Both the position numbers and the translations under genes were made by a program. A stretch of 64,000 bases of DNA. Origin: Roseiarcus sp963764955 (GTDB taxonomy: Bacteria; Pseudomonadota; Alphaproteobacteria; Rhizobiales; Beijerinckiaceae). Below the pieces are notes generated by a model that was given only the letters and a program-made list of their open reading frames with translations, was not told the DNA's origin and searched no databases. Below are positions 34,484-43,004 of this stretch, piece by piece. The stretch lies in contig CAVXVE010000004.1 of NCBI GenBank assembly GCA_963764955.1, positions 186,001 through 250,000 of the forward strand, read 5' to 3'. Every line of letters begins with the position of its first letter. Within the stretch, counting starts at the first letter, position 1.

Positions 34484-35128
34484 ATGGGTGACCGGCGCCT
34501 GCATATGGTGAACAGCCAGCTGCGCACCGGCGGAGTCGTCGACAAGGCCCTGCTCGCGGCGTTCCTTCAGGCGCCGCGGCAGCGCTTCGTTGCGCCCGAA
34601 TGCGAGTCCCTGGCGTATCTCGATCGCGAATTTCCCGCGCGCGGGGCGAAGGTCCGCCGGCTGCTCGCGCCTGTGACGCTTGCGCGCATGCTGCAGGCGG
34701 CGATGGTCGTCGCCGGCGATCGCACGCTCGATGTTGCCGGCGGGTCTGGCTATGGCGCGGAGATCCTTGATAGGATGGGCGCAAAGGTCGTCCTGCTGGA
34801 ATCGGACGCAGGCGCGGCCGAAGCAGCCAAAGCCGAGCTTCACGGCCGGGCGAACGTCGTTGTGGTCGTGGGCGCCCTTGAGGGAGGGTCCGCCGATCTC
34901 GCGCCTTTCGACCTCATCGTCGTCGAGGGCGCATTCGGGCGCTCCCCCGACAGTCTCCTCGCCTTGCTCGCCGATCCGGGACGTCTCGTCGGCATCGACG
35001 CGTCATCCAACTCGTCCCAGGCGGTCCTGTACGAGAAATCCGGCGGGGCGGTCGGCCGGCGGGCGCTGTTCGAGACCAAGGCCGACCTCCTCGATGGCTT
35101 TCAGTCGCGCGTCAGCTTTATCTTCTAA
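34484..35128 (+). CDS. Protein-L-isoaspartate O-methyltransferase family protein
   Basis: A 214-residue SAM-dependent methyltransferase of the PCMT family. RRLHMVNSQLRTGGVVDKAL and the following APRQRFVAPE are the family N-terminus; TLDVAGGSGYGAEILDRMGA is the SAM motif (the canonical form has G-x-G-S-G-Y). DLIVVEGAFG replaces the usual DxIVxxAA segment, so repair activity on isoaspartate is uncertain. In alphaproteobacteria this gene precedes tolC, popZ and valS, the exact order seen here, which makes the assignment to that conserved block firm. Confidence 0.85.
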   Translation: MGDRRLHMVNSQLRTGGVVDKALLAAFLQAPRQRFVAPECESLAYLDREFPARGAKVRRLLAPVTLARMLQAAMVVAGDRTLDVAGGSGYGAEILDRMGAKVVLLESDAGAAEAAKAELHGRANVVVVVGALEGGSADLAPFDLIVVEGAFGRSPDSLLALLADPGRLVGIDASSNSSQAVLYEKSGGAVGRRALFETKADLLDGFQSRVSFIF

Positions 35129-35428
35129 GCCTTGGCGGCGACTTGGCAGGCGGCCTCCCGGTGAGGTGTCTCATCTTTGCGACGCTCGGCGAAAAAATAG
35201 GCGTCATGCAGTTGCACGGCTTCGCGTCCGTAGCGCGATCAGGATTTCTCCGCCTATGATGCCGGTGTTTTGGTCCGCTTTCGGCAAGCGGGCGGGAGGC
35301 GGCGTTTTTGCAGTCTGTCTTGGCGGGCGCGCTGGCGTCTTTGATTCTCGCGTCGGACGGTGCAAGTTGGGCGACGGCGAGGGATCGACCGCTTCGTTCC
35401 GCGAGCGGCGAAGGCGCATGAGGCGAGG

Positions 35429-36880
35429 ATGATCTGGGGCTCAGGGGCAATTCGGGAGCGGCGCGCCGCGGGATGCGGCGCAAGGCCGCGACGCCTCTTT
35501 CGCTGGACGCTCCTTGCGGCGGCTAGTCTAACGGCGATCAGCGCCGGAACGGGCCGCGCGGAAACGATCGGCGGCGCGCTCGTCAAGGCCTATCTGACCA
35601 ATCCCGACATCAACACCCAGCGCGCCGCGGTCCGGGTGGCGGACGAGGGCGTGCCCAAGGCGAACGCTGGGTACCTGCCGACGGTCGAGGCGACGGGCAA
35701 TATAGGCATTGAACGCGCCCAAACGAGTTTGTTTGGCGCTAACGGCGGCGTCGCCGGCAGCGCACTTACCTTTACCAAACCGCGGGGCTACGGCGTCACT
35801 GCCAACGAGACCGTGTTCAACGGCAGTAGGACGCTCAATTCCATCCGTCAGGCCGAGTCTCAGGTCTTCGGGGCGCGGGAGCAATTGCGCAACACCGAGC
35901 AGAACACACTTCTTTCGGGCGTCACCGCCTATATGGACGTGCTCGAGGATACGGCCATCCTCGACCTCGACCGCAACAACGTCGACGTGTTGAAGGAACA
36001 GCTCCGGGAGACGCGCGACCGCTTCACTGTCGGCGAAGTGACGCGCACCGACGTGGCGCAAGCGGAGGCGAGCCTGGCTCAGGGCCAGGGTACCGCGCTC
36101 AGCGCTGTGGCGACCCTGCAGGCCGCGGTCGCGCGCTACCGTCAGTTCATCGGCGATCAGCCAAAAAGCCTTGCGCCTGTGAAGCCGCTTCTTAGGCCGC
36201 TGCCCAAAACCCTGCCCGAGGCGATATCCATCTCGCAGGTCGAGCATCCGGCGATCGGTGGCTCCCTGCATGGCGTCGACGCGGCGCAATTGCAGGTGAA
36301 GATCGCCGAGGGCGCGCTTTACCCGAGCATCGGGCTCTCCGCTTCAGTCTCCAACCAGTACGACGCAAACGGAATCCCCGGTTTTAAAGTGCTGTCGGGC
36401 ACGATCTCGGGCCAACTGACGATCCCGATCTATCAGGGCGGGGCGGAATATGCTGCGACCCGCCAAGCCAAGGAGAGCCTGTCGCAACAGGAAATCCAAA
36501 CCGATTCCTTGCGCAACCAGGTCCGCCAGGCCGTCGTCGCAGCCTGGGGCCTCAATGAAGCCGCGGTCGGCGTGGTGCGCGCCGCCCGCGCGTCGGTCTC
36601 GGCCAACGAAGTGGCGCTGACCGGCGTGCGCGAAGAGGCCAAGGTCGGCCAGCGGACGACCCTCGACGTGCTCAACGCCCAGCAGGCTCTATTGCAGGCG
36701 CGAACGACGCTGGTTCAGGCCGAACACGACCAGGTCGTCGATTCGTACTCGTTGTTGTCGGCGATCGGCCGGCTCAATATCCCGACCCTCGGACTTTCGG
36801 TCGCCGAGTACGATCCGCGTGTGCATTTCGATCAGGTCAAGAACAAGTGGATCGGTCTCAGAACGCCGAGCGGACAGTAA
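35429..36880 (+). CDS. tolC: TolC-family outer-membrane efflux/secretion protein
   Basis: A 483-residue outer-membrane channel protein. ATG 35429 gives a signal peptide (LFRWTLLAAASLTAISAGTGRAE). Two OEP-type repeats follow, with the typical N-terminal GGALVKAYLTNPDINTQRAA, the loop FTVGEVTRTDVAQAEASLAQ and its second-half partner AKVGQRTTLDVLNAQQALLQ. Trimers form the duct used by type I secretion and RND efflux systems. The repeat protease at 7574-9436 is a conceivable type I client, but no proof exists. The 300-bp gap before it (35129-35428) shows no other gene. Confidence 0.92.
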   Translation: MIWGSGAIRERRAAGCGARPRRLFRWTLLAAASLTAISAGTGRAETIGGALVKAYLTNPDINTQRAAVRVADEGVPKANAGYLPTVEATGNIGIERAQTSLFGANGGVAGSALTFTKPRGYGVTANETVFNGSRTLNSIRQAESQVFGAREQLRNTEQNTLLSGVTAYMDVLEDTAILDLDRNNVDVLKEQLRETRDRFTVGEVTRTDVAQAEASLAQGQGTALSAVATLQAAVARYRQFIGDQPKSLAPVKPLLRPLPKTLPEAISISQVEHPAIGGSLHGVDAAQLQVKIAEGALYPSIGLSASVSNQYDANGIPGFKVLSGTISGQLTIPIYQGGAEYAATRQAKESLSQQEIQTDSLRNQVRQAVVAAWGLNEAAVGVVRAARASVSANEVALTGVREEAKVGQRTTLDVLNAQQALLQARTTLVQAEHDQVVDSYSLLSAIGRLNIPTLGLSVAEYDPRVHFDQVKNKWIGLRTPSGQ

Positions 36881-37017
36881 GCGCCTCTGGGCTCGCCGCG
36901 CTTGTGGGAGGCGGCCGCAAGCGATTATCGTGCAAGAGGTCGCCGTTTGATTCGGCGGTCGGCGTCAGCGCCGGTTGAGTTGACGCCTCTCGCGAGGCGG
37001 TGGGACAAGGCCCCTAG

Positions 37018-37581
37018 ATGGGGCAGGGCGGTCGGATGAGCGCGGTCGATTCGAATTCCGGCGGCCGCGACCTTGAGGCGATCGAGCGGGCGCAACGGGC
37101 CCACGAGCCCTCGATGGAGGAGATCCTCGCCTCGATCCGCGACATCATCGGCGACGAACGGAACGCCGCCAGGGGGGCGGCGCCAAAGCCACCGCACCCG
37201 GCTCCCGCGCCCATGCCGCAAATCGCCCATTCCGCGGACGCCCCCGCGCCGCAGGGCGACGCCCCGGAGCTCGCCCAGCGCCCGGACGCCGGCGGGCCGA
37301 CGGTCGTCTGGCGTCGGCCGCAGGTCGAGGAGGAACGCGCCGCGGATGCGCCTCACCGCAACGAGGAGGCGCTGATGTCGCCCGAGGCCGGGGAGGCGGC
37401 CGCGTTGTCATTCGGCGCCTTGTCGGCCAATCTCGCGGTTCGCAGCGCCGAGCTTGCCGATGAGCTGGTGCGTGAGACCTTGCGGCCGATGCTCAAGCAG
37501 TGGCTCGACGAGAACCTCCCGGCCATTGTCGAGCGTCTGGTGCGGGCGGAAATCCAGCGGGTCGCGCGCGGCGGAAGGTAG
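37018..37581 (+). CDS. popZ: PopZ-family (DUF2497) polar organising protein
   Basis: A 187-residue protein with the three-part PopZ design. The N-terminal helix HEPSMEEILASIRDIIGDE is the partner-binding region; a proline/acid-rich disordered linker follows (PKPPHPAPAPMPQ onwards); and the C-terminal helices LADELVRETLRPMLKQWLDE and NLPAIVERLVRAEIQRVARG drive self-assembly. In Caulobacter it forms a matrix at the cell pole that anchors the chromosome origin. ATG 37018 or ATG 37036. Located between tolC and valS, as in most Rhizobiales. Confidence 0.9.
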   Translation: MGQGGRMSAVDSNSGGRDLEAIERAQRAHEPSMEEILASIRDIIGDERNAARGAAPKPPHPAPAPMPQIAHSADAPAPQGDAPELAQRPDAGGPTVVWRRPQVEEERAADAPHRNEEALMSPEAGEAAALSFGALSANLAVRSAELADELVRETLRPMLKQWLDENLPAIVERLVRAEIQRVARGGR

Positions 37582-37744
37582 ACGGCGCCCGCGCCCCGCG
37601 CCGCGCGTTGACTTCGACGGCGATGCGTTTATAGCGCGGTCCGGCGCTTGCGCTTTTCTGCGCATGCGGCCGCCAGCCCCGCTCGGATGGTCCCCAGCCG
37701 ATCTTGAACGCGGCTCAGGCGGGTATCGCGCGGACCAGAATTCC

Positions 37745-40621
37745 ATGATGGACAAATCGTTCGACTTCGCTGCGGCCGAAGGCCGCGCCTCCGCGCTTTG
37801 GGAGGAAACGGGCGCATTCCGGGCCGGTCGCCTCGACCGGGCCGCGGCTGAGCCGTTTTGCGTCGTCATCCCGCCGCCGAACGTCACCGGCAATCTGCAT
37901 ATGGGCCACGCGCTCAACAACACCCTTCAGGACGTCCTGTGCCGTTACTGGCGTATGAGCGGCCGCGACGTGCTCTGGCAGCCGGGCGTCGATCACGCCG
38001 GCATCGCGACACAGATGGTGGTCGAACGCATGCTCATGGAGCGGCAGGAGCCGGACCGCCGCGCGCTCGGCCGCAAGGCGTTCGTCGAGCGCGTCTGGGC
38101 GTGGAAGGCGGAATCGGGCGGCGCGATCGTCGCCCAGCTCAAGCGCCTCGGCGCCTCCTGCGACTGGAGCCGCGAGCGGTTCACCCTCGACGAGGGTCTG
38201 TCGCGCGCGGTCGCGAAAGTGTTCGTTCAGCTCTATCGCGAGGGGCTGGTCTACAAGGACAAGCGGCTCGTCAACTGGGACCCGAAGTTTCAGACCGCGA
38301 TCTCGGACCTCGAGGTCGTGCAGGTCGAGAGCAAGGGCTCGTTCAAATGGTCGCGGGAGGACGGCGCGCCGCTCGACGCCGCGGCGCTCGCGAAAGTGCT
38401 CGCCAGAAACCCCAACGGTCACCTTTACTATTTCGAGTACCCGGTGGTGGACGACGACGGCGAAGAGACCGGCGAACGGGTGACTGTCGCCACCACACGG
38501 CCGGAGACGATGCTGGGCGACACGGCGGTCGCAGCGCACCCGGACGACGCGCGCTACCAGCATCTGTTCGGCAGGCGGGTTCGCCTGCCGCTGGTCGGCC
38601 GTCTCATCGCGATCGTCGCCGACGAATATTCCGATCCCGAGAAGGGAGCAGGCGCGGTCAAGATCACGCCGGCGCATGACTTCAACGACTTCGACGTCGG
38701 GAAACGGCACGAGGCCGAGGGCGCGCGGCCGATCAATATCCTCGATGCGCAAGGGCGCGTGACGCTCAAGGGCAACGTCGAGTTCTTCGAGGGGCTCGAG
38801 AGCGACCAGGATCACGCGCGGCTCATCGCCGCCGTCGATGGCCAGGACCGCTTCCTCGCGCGAAGCCGGATCGTCGAGATGATGGCGCTCGCCGGTCTTC
38901 TGACGAAGATCGAACCGCATGCGCACGCCGTCCCGCACGGCGACCGCTCGAATGCGGTGATCGAGCCCTGGCTCACCGATCAGTGGTACGTGGACGCCAA
39001 GACGCTCGCCGAGCCCGCGATCGAGGCGGTGCGCGAGGGCAAAACTCAATTTGTCCCCAAGACCTGGGAGAAGACCTATTTCGATTGGCTCGGCGCCATC
39101 CAGCCGTGGTGCGTTTCGCGCCAGCTCTGGTGGGGACATCAGATCCCGGCCTGGTACGCCCCGTGGGGCGCGGTCTTTGTCGAGGAGACGGAGGACGCGG
39201 CCTATGCCGCGGGGCTCGCCGACGGCGTTGAACGCGGCGCCCTGACCGAGGCCGAGGCGCAGGCCCTGACTGGTGATCCCACGAGGCTGGCGGAGACGTT
39301 CACGCGCGACGAGGACGTGCTCGACACCTGGTTCTCTTCGGCTTTGTGGCCGTTCTCGACTTTGGGCTGGCCCGACGAGACGCCGGAGCTCAAGCGCTTC
39401 TACCCGACCGACACGCTCGTCACCGGCTTCGACATCATCTTCTTCTGGGTGGCGCGGATGATGATGATGGGGCTCCATTTCATGCCGGACGTTCCCTTCC
39501 ACGACGTCTACATCCACGCCCTCGTGCGCGACGAGAAGGGGGCGAAGATGTCGAAGTCGAAGGGCAACGTCATCGACCCATTGGACCTGATCGACCGCTT
39601 CGGCGCCGATGCGCTGCGCTTCACTCTGGCGGCGATGGCGGCGCAGGGCCGGGACATCAAGCTCAGCGAAGCCAGAATCGAGGGCTACCGCAACTTCGCG
39701 ACCAAGCTCTGGAACGCCTCGCGCTTCGCCGAAATCAACGGCTGCGTCCGCGTCGAGGGGTTCGATCCGTCAACCGCGCGCGAACCGCTCAACCGCTGGA
39801 TTCTCGGCGAGGCCGCCCGAGCGGCGGCGGAAACGGCGGGAGCGATCGAAGCCTATCGCTTCAACGACGCCGCCAACGCGGTCTATCGGTTCGTCTGGAG
39901 CGTGTTCTGCGACTGGCATCTCGAACTCGCCAAGCCCGTGCTCCAGGGACCCGCCGACCCTGCGGCAAAGGCCGAGAGCCGGGCGACGATCGCCCATGTG
40001 CTCGACACGATCTATGCGATGCTGCATCCCTTCATGCCGTTCCTCACCGAGGAGCTTTGGGCGATCACGGGGGAGACCGGCCCCCGGCGCGCGGGGCCTC
40101 TGGCGCTCGGGCCCTGGCCCGCGCAAGGCTTCGAGGTCGACGGAGCCATCGAAGCTGAGGTCGGCTGGGTCGTCGACCTGATCGCCGAGATCCGGTCGGT
40201 GAGATCGGAGATGGGCGTCGCGCCCTCCAACCTGACGCCGCTCATTCTCATCGATCCAAGCGAACGCGCGGGGAGAAGCGCGCGCGCCTGGAGCGAGAGC
40301 ATCGGACGTCTCGCCCGCGTCGGCTCGATTGCCACGGCGCAGGCCCCGCCGCCCGGCGCGCTGCTCCTCGTCGTGCGTGGCGAGACGGTCGCGCTGCCGC
40401 TCGCCGGGGTTGTCGATCTCGAGGCTGAGAAGGCGCGTCTCGACCGGGAGATCGCCAAGGAGAAGCTCGAAATCGCCAAGGTGGAAGCAAAACTCGGCAA
40501 CGACGACTTCGTCGCCCGCGCGCCCGAAGAGATCATAGCCGAGCATCAGGACAGGCTCGAGACGTTCCAGGCGCGGCTCGTTAAGCTTAACAACGCGCGC
40601 GAGCGTCTGGAGCGCATCTGA
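37745..40621 (+). CDS. valS: Valine-tRNA ligase
   Basis: A 958-residue class I aminoacyl-tRNA synthetase. The HIGH-like motif is HMGH (residues 52-55, in NVTGNLHMGHALN); the editing domain (TVATTRPETMLGDTAVAAHP) and the KMSKS motif (KMSKSKGNVIDP, from residue 601) are present; and the C-terminal coiled coil (LEAEKARLDREIAKEKLEIA) is typical of ValRS. ATG 37745 was chosen, giving MMDKSFDFAAAEGRASALWE, the family start; the open frame extends further upstream without family similarity. Intact over nearly 3 kb, in contrast to the frameshifted genes elsewhere. Confidence 0.97.
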   Translation: MMDKSFDFAAAEGRASALWEETGAFRAGRLDRAAAEPFCVVIPPPNVTGNLHMGHALNNTLQDVLCRYWRMSGRDVLWQPGVDHAGIATQMVVERMLMERQEPDRRALGRKAFVERVWAWKAESGGAIVAQLKRLGASCDWSRERFTLDEGLSRAVAKVFVQLYREGLVYKDKRLVNWDPKFQTAISDLEVVQVESKGSFKWSREDGAPLDAAALAKVLARNPNGHLYYFEYPVVDDDGEETGERVTVATTRPETMLGDTAVAAHPDDARYQHLFGRRVRLPLVGRLIAIVADEYSDPEKGAGAVKITPAHDFNDFDVGKRHEAEGARPINILDAQGRVTLKGNVEFFEGLESDQDHARLIAAVDGQDRFLARSRIVEMMALAGLLTKIEPHAHAVPHGDRSNAVIEPWLTDQWYVDAKTLAEPAIEAVREGKTQFVPKTWEKTYFDWLGAIQPWCVSRQLWWGHQIPAWYAPWGAVFVEETEDAAYAAGLADGVERGALTEAEAQALTGDPTRLAETFTRDEDVLDTWFSSALWPFSTLGWPDETPELKRFYPTDTLVTGFDIIFFWVARMMMMGLHFMPDVPFHDVYIHALVRDEKGAKMSKSKGNVIDPLDLIDRFGADALRFTLAAMAAQGRDIKLSEARIEGYRNFATKLWNASRFAEINGCVRVEGFDPSTAREPLNRWILGEAARAAAETAGAIEAYRFNDAANAVYRFVWSVFCDWHLELAKPVLQGPADPAAKAESRATIAHVLDTIYAMLHPFMPFLTEELWAITGETGPRRAGPLALGPWPAQGFEVDGAIEAEVGWVVDLIAEIRSVRSEMGVAPSNLTPLILIDPSERAGRSARAWSESIGRLARVGSIATAQAPPPGALLLVVRGETVALPLAGVVDLEAEKARLDREIAKEKLEIAKVEAKLGNDDFVARAPEEIIAEHQDRLETFQARLVKLNNARERLERI

Positions 40622-40624
40622 GTG

Positions 40625-40638
40625 GCCTCTGAAGAGGC
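40625..40638 (+). terminator. Possible short hairpin terminator after valS
   Basis: GCCTCT-GA-AGAGGC lies three bases after the valS stop, followed by AAATTGTTGCTTTT. The stem is short and the T-run is interrupted, so it is a weak candidate. A further small hairpin (TGTTGC-TTTTGC-GCAACA) follows directly. Confidence 0.35.
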
Positions 40639-40820
40639 AAATTGTTGCTTTTGCGCAACATCTCTGATGCAACTCCAGCGAGTTGAGATTCCGGCTGGAA
40701 GGCGCCGCTATTGCGCCATAAACGGCTCGCAGTTTCCGCCCCCGTTAATGAGGGAAATTGCCCGTGTCCCTAGGGTCCTCACTGGACCGCGACGGGGCAG
40801 GGTGGCAGCTTGGGATCGAT

Positions 40821-41768
40821 ATGCGCGTGGTCGCGTGTGCGGAGGTACTGGTTGAGAAGGCGCCGTTGCGTCGCCGCTTCGCATTCGCAGTCATAGGGTC
40901 AATGACGCTCGGATTGGCCCCGGCCCTTGCTTTCGACGGGACGACCTCGAATCCGTCGGAGAAGATTCCGAAGAACTTCACCAATCCGCAGCAGGCGCTG
41001 CGCGCCGGCGTTGACGACTTGAAGGCGGGGGACGCCGACGCGTCGGTCGCCGCTCTCACTTACGCCGCGGACGGCGGACAGGATCTCGCGCGCTGGAAAC
41101 TTGGCCAGATGTACGCGGATGGCCAGGGCGTGCAGCGCGACGACGTGAAGGCGTACCACTACTTCAACGAGCTGGTCGAAGACTACGACGAGGATCAGCC
41201 CGATCGGCGGAACTTGAGCGCAATCTCCAACGCCTTCGTCGCGGTCGGCGTCTATTGCCTCAACGGAATACCGAAGAGCGACGTTCGACCCGATCCGCGG
41301 CGGGCGCACGAACTGTTCCAGTACGCCGCGACGATCTTCGGCGACCCGAACGCGCAGTATAATCTCGCCCACATGTACCTGGTCGGCGCAGGCGGCGTCG
41401 CCAAGGACAATATCGCCGCTGTTCGCTGGCTGGCGGTGGCCGCCCAGAAGGGTCATGCCCCCTCGCAGGCTTTGCTCGGGCATATGCTCTTCACCGGCGA
41501 CGGCGTGCCGCATCAGCGCTCCCGCGGTTTGATGTGGCTCGAGGTCGCCAAGGACGCCTCGGCGGATGCGAAGGAGGCTTGGATCCGCGAGCTGTACCAG
41601 CACGATTTCGAGCTGGCGAGCGACAACGACAGGCAGGCGGCCGCGGCCCTGCATGACGCGCGCGGCGCCAAGGGGGCACCCCCGTCGGCTCCGGTCAGAG
41701 ACGTCGTCAAGGCTTTCCTCAAGCCGTTTGGCGCTCTGGCTGGGTCCGTTGCGCCGCCGGCGCAGTAA
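40821..41768 (+). CDS. ExoR-like periplasmic Sel1-repeat protein
   Basis: A 315-residue protein from ATG 40821 with a signal peptide (RRRFAFAVIGSMTLGLAPALAFDG). It has Sel1/TPR-like repeats: ADASVAALTYAADGGQDLAR and WKLGQMYADGQGVQRDDVKA, then AQYNLAHMYLVGAGGVAKDN and SQALLGHMLFTGDGVPHQRS. Order, size and segment style match ExoR of Sinorhizobium/Agrobacterium, the periplasmic inhibitor of the ExoS sensor kinase controlling exopolysaccharide and motility. ExoS/ChvI genes are not in this window, so the assignment rests on similarity seen by eye. An upstream TTG 40758 would add residues before the signal peptide and is unlikely. Confidence 0.78.
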   Translation: MRVVACAEVLVEKAPLRRRFAFAVIGSMTLGLAPALAFDGTTSNPSEKIPKNFTNPQQALRAGVDDLKAGDADASVAALTYAADGGQDLARWKLGQMYADGQGVQRDDVKAYHYFNELVEDYDEDQPDRRNLSAISNAFVAVGVYCLNGIPKSDVRPDPRRAHELFQYAATIFGDPNAQYNLAHMYLVGAGGVAKDNIAAVRWLAVAAQKGHAPSQALLGHMLFTGDGVPHQRSRGLMWLEVAKDASADAKEAWIRELYQHDFELASDNDRQAAAALHDARGAKGAPPSAPVRDVVKAFLKPFGALAGSVAPPAQ

Positions 41769-41937
41769 AGTTCATCCTCAAGCCGCTCGGCCAGTACAGC
41801 AGCCGGCACTCCGGCTTCACCGCAATAAAGCGCGTTAGAACTCGCCTGCCTGCTCCAGCGACTGACGGCCGCAACGCGCCGGCGGAGATTAAACCATTCG
41901 GCGCGCTAAGCTTTTATCGACCTCTCCAAAATGCCGG

Positions 41938-42534
41938 TTATGGAGTGGTTTTCTTCATGGCCTGGTCGGCGCCTGCAGGCTGCATAGCGGAATCTGCAAG
42001 CGTGCTCGACGCATATTTGAAGTCGGGCGCGGCCTTCAACTCATCCAAGGTCACGTTGAGGACCGCCTTGTCGGGATAGCCCTGGCTCGCCTCGGTAGCC
42101 GCCGGGTCCGTTTCCTTCATCGGCGGCGGCTGTTGTCCGCTTGTCGCGGTCATTGGGGTCGGCTGATCGGTCGCCGGAACCTTCCGGACTTCCGTACGCC
42201 ATTGCATTGCGGAGAACGGAACGGCGACATCTTTCTTACCGAACCCAAGGAATCCGCCGACTCCGATCACGATCGTTTGGGCTGAGCCGTTCTTATCCAG
42301 CAGCAAGTCGTCGATCTTTCCGATTTGCTTGTCGTCGGAGCCGTAAACGCCGACTCCAATCAATTTCGGCGCGCGCCACTGCGACTTCTCCTGGCTTGTC
42401 ACGAACTTGACGCCCGAAGGCGCCTGAGTTTGCGCCGATGGGTTGGCCGGAGCCGGCGGATTGTCCGCGGCGTAAGCGCCGGACCCAACAAGCGCGGTCG
42501 TGAGCAAGGTTGTATAAGCAAGCTTCCTAAGCAT
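41938..42534 (-). CDS. Secreted PRC-barrel domain protein
   Basis: A 198-residue protein from ATG 42534, which follows GAGGAGGCGACA at good spacing. Signal peptide LRKLAYTTLLTTALVGSGAYA with cleavage near AYA-AD. The PRC-barrel follows: APKLIGVGVYGSDDKQIGKI, DDLLLDKNGSAQTIVIGVGG and a FLGFGKKDVAVPFSAMQW segment. The rest is Pro/Thr-rich with a short helical end. PRC-barrel proteins of this periplasmic type are common in Rhizobiales and are often stress-associated; the function is unknown. Confidence 0.82.
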   Translation of the reverse strand: MLRKLAYTTLLTTALVGSGAYAADNPPAPANPSAQTQAPSGVKFVTSQEKSQWRAPKLIGVGVYGSDDKQIGKIDDLLLDKNGSAQTIVIGVGGFLGFGKKDVAVPFSAMQWRTEVRKVPATDQPTPMTATSGQQPPPMKETDPAATEASQGYPDKAVLNVTLDELKAAPDFKYASSTLADSAMQPAGADQAMKKTTP

Positions 42535-42866
42535 TGTCGCCTCCTCTTCGGGAAGCATGGCGTTCAGCGTCGATTGTCGGATGGCTCGCAACGCTATCGC
42601 CTCTCCGCCCGGTCCCGGCGCGGAGGCTGCCCGCTTGGCGCTCGCTCGAGCGCCTCACGGACAAACTGCTGACCGACAGAAATGTTCCTTTTGGCGAGAT
42701 TTCCCACGGCGTCACGCGGCTTCACGCCGGTCACGGCGCATGACAGGCGCGCACGGATGAGGTAGGCGGCTCAAGCCGCCGCGCAAGCCTGCCGGCCGCG
42801 CGCGGCTTCAAGTTGTTCGGCGCAGCGCCGCGCCGCCATCTGCCCGCAACGGAGATCCAGGTCGGA

Positions 42867-43004
42867 ATGGTTGAATTCGGCCTCCGTTTCCTCAAAGGCC
42901 CCTGGGCGACCGCGGCCCTCGTCTGCCTTGCGGCGCTGGTCGTTCTGTTCGCGCTGGCCGGGCAGACGGCCAACGCCCCGTTTGTCTATACCGCGCCGAA
43001 ATGA
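42867..43004 (+). CDS. DUF5989-like 45-residue membrane protein
   Basis: ATG 42867 gives MVEFGLRFLKGPWATAALVC followed by a hydrophobic stretch (LAALVVLFALAGQTANA) and the end APFVYTAPK. The design (short amphipathic start, one membrane segment, A-P-F-x-Y-T end) matches DUF5989, a family of tiny proteins found beside SxtJ-like and surface-polymer genes. Its TGA overlaps the ATG of the acyltransferase (ATGA, 43001-43004), so the two should be translated together. It may stabilise or localise that enzyme; this is inference. Confidence 0.68.
   Translation: MVEFGLRFLKGPWATAALVCLAALVVLFALAGQTANAPFVYTAPK

Noticed and set aside
37715..39517. A 600-codon antisense frame within valS
   Set aside because: valS is complete with HIGH and KMSKS motifs; the antisense translation has no family character.
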